Shown in pieces: positions 60,150-64,000 of a stretch of 64,000 nucleotides of DNA. The stretch is from contig JAUIMM010000126.1 of assembly GCA_031769625.1 (NCBI GenBank), forward strand, positions 9,244,501 to 9,308,500, in the 5' to 3' direction. Below the pieces are notes generated by a model. It had not been told where the DNA came from and did no database searches. It saw nothing but the letters and a program-made list of their open reading frames with translations. The position numbers and the translations under genes were made by a program. The DNA is from Taudactylus pleione (taxonomy: Eukaryota; Chordata; Amphibia; Anura; Myobatrachidae). Every line of letters begins with the position of its first letter. The stretch's first letter is position 1.

Positions 60150-60486
60150 TAGCCCCCAGGGCCAAGGTGGAGGGGGGGGGAGTGCAGCCATATTTTAACT
60201 GCTATGTCCCACATCGGTTTTTTCAGCGCAGAATAAAACGCTGGATAAATGGCCTGGCTTGGGCATGTGCTTTGAGGACTTCTCGGGGAAATTGTTGTCT
60301 GTGACATATTCATGGCGTTCTGTGCATGCACAGTAGATTCTGACTAGACTCTAGTGGCCAGAGTCTACAGATGATGATGCAGTGGCCGCCCAGCCGCGTT
60401 AGTTGGTTGGTGGCCACCAGGTAGATGGTAGGGGGCCCTGGACAGGAAAATACACACGGGCCCCTGCCTGTCTTTAGACGCTCCTG
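60150..60486. mobile_element. hAT MITE fragment in Harbinger intron
   Basis: The right end TAGACGCTCCTG and the interior TGGCCAGAGTCTACAG and GGGCCCCTG resemble the element at 43711-44102 in reverse. The left end and TSD were not found. Confidence 0.4.
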
Positions 60487-61543
60487 CATGGGTCCAAAGT
60501 ATTAAGTATAAGCAACATTGTCTGCCCCTCCCCAGTTTATAAAATGGTACTTTAATGTTATAAGCTAATATACTGCATAATCTGTAAACTGTATTTATTT
60601 AATTTTTTTTTCTTTCTATTTCACTTTGCAATTTCCTTAATCTGTAGAAGAATGGCAAACTATTTCTTGTGACTTTGACTGGGAATGGAACTTTCCCAAC
60701 TGTGGCGGTGCCATTGATGGCAAACACATGAGGATTACCCCACCTGCCAAATCAGTATCTTACTACTACAATTATAAAGGATATTCAGTGTAGTCCTGAT
60801 GGCAATTGTTAACGCCAACTATGAATTCATATTTGTTGATGTGGGGAAAAATGGCCGGGCCTCTGATGGTGGATCATTTAAAAACACTCTGTTCTATGAA
60901 AAAATGAGCACCAACAGCCTGAATCTACCACCCAGCGAACAACGCATAAACGGATTAAATTTTGTTTTCGTTGTCGATGAGGCATTTGCCCTACATGAGC
61001 ATCTATTAAAGTCTTACACCCAAAGGGCTTTGACAAGGGAAAGGCGTATTTTTAACTATAGGCTGTCTAGGGCACTACGGACAGTCGAGAATGCTTTTGG
61101 CATTTTAAGTAACAGATTCCGGGTATTTTACACTGCCATCGATATTCACATCAATAAAATTGATTGGGTGGTTCTGGCCTCTTGTACTCTGCACAATTTA
61201 CTGCGGAGGAGGAGTTCCACTCAAAGCCAACTCTCATTACCAACAGATTTTTCTGAACCCATAGATAACATGTGGCCCTCTCTGTGCTGCCCATCAATCC
61301 CTAATGTTGGCACATCAGGGGCTAAAGAGGTCAAGGAGCGGTACCTGGCCAATTTTAACGGGGAAGGGTCTGTGTCATCGCAGAATAACCATATAGCCTA
61401 CTTTATCAAATCAAATAAAGTTATTCTGGGAAAAGTTGTTTCATTACACAAATGAAATAATTGTACGAAATTAAAATTATTTTGGGAAACAATAATAAAT
61501 TAGTCTTCTTATTTTCTAATACATTATTTATAATATGTATATA

Positions 61544-63133
61544 CAGTGCATCTGGAAAGTATTCACAACGCTTCACTTTTTCCTCATTTTGTTATGTTAT
61601 AGCCTTATTCCAAAATTGAATAAATTCATTTTTGTCCTCAAAATTCTGCACACAATACCCCATAATGACAGCATGTAAAAAAAATTTTGGCGATTTTTGA
61701 AAATGTAATAAAAAAAACAACTAAGAAATCATATGTACATAAGTATTCACAACCTTTGCTCAATACTTTGTTGATGCACCTTTGGCAGCAATTACAGCCT
61801 CAAGTCTTTTTGAATATGATGCCACAAGCTTGGCACACCTATCTTTGGGCAGTTTCACCCATTCCTCTTTGCAGCACCTGTCAAGCTCCATCGGGTTGGA
61901 TGGGAAGCGTCGGTGCACAGCCATTTTCAGATCCCTCCAGAGATGTTCAATCGGATTCAAGTCTGGGCTCTGGCTGGGCCACTCAAGGACATACACAGAG
62001 TTGTTCTGAAGCCACTCCTTTGATATCTTGGCTGTGTGCTTAGGGTCATTGTCCTGCTGAAAGATGAACCGTCACCCCAGTTTGAGGTCAAGAGCGCTCT
62101 AGAGCAGGTTTTCATGCAGGATGTCTCTGTACATTGCAGCATTCATCTTTCCTTCTATCCTGACTAGTCTCCCAGTTCCTGCCGCTGAAAAACATCCCCA
62201 CAGCATGATGCTGCCACCACCATGCTTCACTGTAGGGATAGTATTGGCCTGGTGATGAGCGGTGTCTGGTCTCCTCCAAACATAATGCCTGGCATTCACA
62301 CCAAAGAGTTCAATCTTTGTCTCATCATGGTCTGAGAGTCCTTCAGGTGCATTTTGGCAAACTCCAGGTGGGCTGCCATGTGCTTTTTACTAAGGAGTGG
62401 CTTTCGTCTGGCCACTCTACCATACAGGCCTGATTGGTGGATTGCTGCAGAGATGGTTGTCCTTCTGGAGGGTTCTCCTCTCTCCACAGAGGATTGCTGT
62501 AGCTCTGACAGAGTGACTATTGGGTTCTTGGTCACCTCCCTGACTAGGGCTCTTCTCTCACGATCGCTCAGTTTAGACAGCCGGCCAACTCTAGGAAGAG
62601 TCCTGGTGGTTCTGAACTTCTTCCTTTTTATGAATGATGGAGGCCACTGTGCTCATTGGGACCTTCAAAGCAGCAAATATTTTTCTGTACCCTTCCCCAG
62701 ATTTGTGCCTCAGGACAATCCTGTCTTGGAGGTCTACAGACAATTCCTTGGACTTCATGCTTGGTTTGTGCTCTGACCTGCACTGTCAAGTGGGGACCTT
62801 TATATAGACAGGTGTATGCCTTTCAAAATCATGTCCAATCAACTGAATTTACCACAGGTGGACTCCAAATAAGCTGTAGGAACATCTCAAGGATAATCAG
62901 TGGAAACAGGATGCACCTGAGCTCAATTTTGAGCTTCATGGCAAAGGCTGTGAATACTTATGTACATGTGATTTCTTAGTGTTTTTTTTTATTAAATTGG
63001 CAAAAATCTCAAAAAAACTTTACATGTTGTCATTGTCGGGTATTGTATGTAAAAAATAACTTATTCCATTTTGTAATAAGGCTGTAACATAACAAAATGT
63101 AGAAAAAGTGAAGCGTTGTGAATACTTTCTGGA
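61544..63133 (-). mobile_element. Tc1-type transposon, right end altered
   Basis: The left end CAGTGCATCTGGAAAGTATT after TA (61542-61543) is the widespread fish/frog Tc1 terminus known from many genomes. The right repeat runs to TGAATACTTTCTGGA (63119-63133) and then stops short of the final ~11 bp, being joined to a copy of internal sequence. The inverted repeats are about 150-200 bp. Confidence 0.92.
61760..62758 (-). pseudogene. Tc1 (DD34E) transposase, frameshifted
   Basis: The reverse strand starts MKSKELSVDLQDRIVLRHKS (62758) with the helix-turn-helix KIFAALKVPMSTVASI. A TAG after about 60 codons and frameshifts follow. RRTTISAAIHQSGLYGRVAR (62400-62470) is the second HTH; KHGGGSIMLWGCFSAAGTG (62170-62235), [12 protein letters not shown] (near 62040-62065) and [15 protein letters not shown] (61925-61975) carry the core. 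It ends ASTKY and TGA at 61760. The first Asp region near 62310-62330 is disrupted. About 340 codons in total, normal for the family. Confidence 0.9.
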
Positions 63134-63247
63134 GGTCTACAGACAATTCCTTGGACTTCATGCTTGGTTTGTGCTCTGACATGCACTGTCAAGTGTGGGA
63201 CCTTATATAGACAGGTGTATGCCTTTCAAAATCATGTCCAATCAACT
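63131..63247 (-). repeat. 117-bp copy of Tc1 interior at its right end
   Basis: GGAGGTCTACAGACAATTCC to ATCATGTCCAATCAACT repeats 62728-62844 with only a few differences. It replaces the missing terminal bases of the Tc1 element. The junction word TGGA is shared by both parents. Confidence 0.9.
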
Positions 63248-63280
63248 TGGCTCACACTAAGTGTGCCGGGCCAGTTCCCG

Positions 63281-63354
63281 CACTTCCGGATTTGCCTTCT
63301 ATTGTGGAATGCAAACTGGAAGTTTAACTGCTCCGGCTTGCGTGCACTTCCAGG
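63281..63354 (+). promoter_or_regulatory. ETS-like motifs upstream of a candidate first exon
   Basis: CACTTCCGGA (63281-63290), ACTGGAAGT (63315-63323, reverse) and CACTTCCAGG (63345-63354) resemble ETS-family sites common in TATA-less housekeeping promoters. The local sequence is richer in G/C than its surroundings. Role inferred. Confidence 0.35.
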
Positions 63355-63372
63355 TGCTGTTAGCCGGGAGCA

Positions 63373-63486
63373 ATGAGCAGTGAGCTGAAGGCACTGACCG
63401 GATGCCTTGTTGCCATCGCGTTGGTGGCATGGGTCCTGAATGAGTCGGGGGCTGGTGGCCAAAAGGGGCTCGTAGACAGTACAGTG
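63373..63486 (+). CDS. Candidate first coding exon of an unidentified host gene
   Basis: The ATG at 63373 has G at -3 (GAGCAATGA). It opens a 38-codon frame beginning MSSELKALTGCLVAIALVA and ending VDSTV, directly before the donor GTGAGT at 63487. The hydrophobic stretch at residues 6-22 could be a signal anchor or a signal peptide. G/C-rich upstream text with ETS-like motifs supports a promoter. I do not recognise the protein. It could equally be a chance ORF, since a repeat-derived segment ends only about 125 bp upstream and no second exon is certain. Confidence 0.35.
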
Positions 63487-63492
63487 GTGAGT

Positions 63493-64000
63493 GCAGTGTG
63501 CTTTATGCCCCATCCTACAGTATGTGGAACTACAACTCCCAGCAGTCTTATAACTGTGGTGGGACTACAACTCCCACCATTATGTGGCTTCAGTAATCCT
63601 ATATATCTATAGAGCTCTCTATCTAAAATGTATACATATATGTATGGTTCGCATGTGTTTTGACCTCTTGCCATGTATATTGTATATAGTGTATATATGT
63701 ATTATACAGTATATGCTGTCAATGCCAGGCAGAATGTTCTTTTTTTTTGGTAATAGCTATTTTCTGTTTTTGTCATCTCAGAATGTTTTGATAGTGAGTG
63801 AGGTTGGCAAATGGAAGGGGAATGACATTGTTTGGGGATGCATATCCCTTTTGTGGTTTTGTATAGCGAACACTGGATTTGTGCGCCTGGTTCTGGGCAA
63901 ATGTGGAGGAGATGTTGGACGCAGTGGAGCGGTATTTTTCATCTGGGTTGTGCTGCATGTGCATCCCGATAATGTTTGTGCAGATTTGCAGCAGTTAGAT
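63493..64000. other. Right-edge sequence; open 219-bp frame after an acceptor-like site
   Basis: At 63520-63590 GGAACTACAACTCCCAGCAG is a MITE-like fragment with a GGGACTACAACTCCCACC partner. After the pyrimidine-rich TTTTTGTCATCTCAG (to 63781), the frame in phase with the candidate exon stays open to the window end (73 codons) with Gly/Val-rich, domain-free text. The opposite strand is also open (63773-63964). It may be an exon or part of a repeat continuing outside the window. Confidence 0.2.

Larger units (their letters stand above)
58946..61455 (+). pseudogene. Harbinger (DDE_Tnp_4 type) transposase, three exons
   Basis: Exon 1 starts MMDPIRHRLMVAYAG; TAG at 59048 replaces a Trp in PRSWW, then EWLLQRDYLSQMPLL and NPDDYWNFLRMDEVTFQELL follow. 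A foreign 651-bp segment precedes exon 2 (59878-59990: MSAEERL, then SPQAWGIFIPETCKAIYKAL), whose donor reads ATAAGA instead of GTAAGA. Exon 3 begins after CTGTAG at 60647 and has FPNCGGAIDGKHMR with the first catalytic Asp. After a one-base deletion near 60791 it runs open from 60799 to 61455: VDVGKNGRASDGGSF (second Asp), RRIFNYRLSRALRTVENAFG (Glu). All three acidic residues survive, but stops and insertions make it inactive. The partner Myb-like gene is not seen. Confidence 0.88.
58600..61541 (+). mobile_element. Harbinger transposon, decayed
   Basis: A three-exon PIF/Harbinger transposase pseudogene defines it. Upstream, 58615-58700 repeats GAACGATTTCA/GAACGATATCA about six times, perhaps subterminal binding sites. 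The terminal repeats and TSD were not identified, so the borders are approximate. The right flank is the TA target of the next Tc1 element. Confidence 0.7.

Noticed and set aside
63782..64000. Second exon of the candidate host gene
   Set aside because: The phase fits and 73 codons are open, but the text has no domain, the opposite strand is also open, and its end resembles frog repeat text I recall; not strong enough to call an exon.

Overview
This is eukaryotic nuclear DNA made almost entirely of transposable elements, and the repertoire points to an amphibian, most likely a frog. It holds BED-finger hAT transposons, three Tc1-type elements, a spliced Harbinger, two Penelope-like retroelements with GIY-YIG ends, an L2/CR1-type endonuclease fragment, a T2/Kolobok-type MITE, and many MITEs with visible target-site duplications (TSDs). 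The species call is an inference from element content. No rRNA, tRNA, CRISPR array or bacterial-type operon is visible. Only one short stretch, near the right edge, resembles a host coding exon.

Layout. 1-14.7 kb is dominated by three copies of one hAT family: copy A (1-728, 3' end only), copy B (5196-10816, minus, TSD gtatatac) and copy C (11070-14722, plus, TSD atctaaac). B and C lie head to head, 253 bp apart. Both carry a TATA-box promoter, a 68-bp array and a ~160-bp array between promoter and start codon, then a broken transposase gene. In copy C the catalytic core is replaced by a third array whose units derive from the element's own leader repeat. Between A and B are a minisatellite, a small hAT MITE and an inverted pair of CCCGGG-rich MITEs.

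14.7-27 kb is AT-rich unique sequence with MITEs, an element carrying telomere-like TTAGGG-type repeats, and an L2 endonuclease fragment with compensating frameshifts. 27-34.8 kb is a nested stack: a GAATTCAATT-type MITE holds a Tc1 element and a Penelope element; the Penelope element holds a T2-type MITE, which holds a hairpin hAT MITE. 34.8-49 kb has minisatellites, hAT elements, a Tc1 element split by a MITE, and a decayed gag-like stretch. 49.6-52 kb is a second Penelope element split by a MITE. 52-58.5 kb is mostly unique DNA, including a stretch that looks like a conserved non-coding element.

58.6-63.2 kb holds a three-exon Harbinger transposase pseudogene followed by a Tc1 element whose right end was replaced by a copy of its own interior. 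At 63.25-63.5 kb a short GC-richer stretch with ETS-like motifs precedes a 38-codon open frame ending in a good splice donor, a candidate first exon of an unidentified host gene.

No element looks autonomous: every transposase or reverse transcriptase seen whole enough to judge has stops, frameshifts or deletions. The interesting content is structural: how copies were rebuilt, nested and amplified, rather than an intact pathway.
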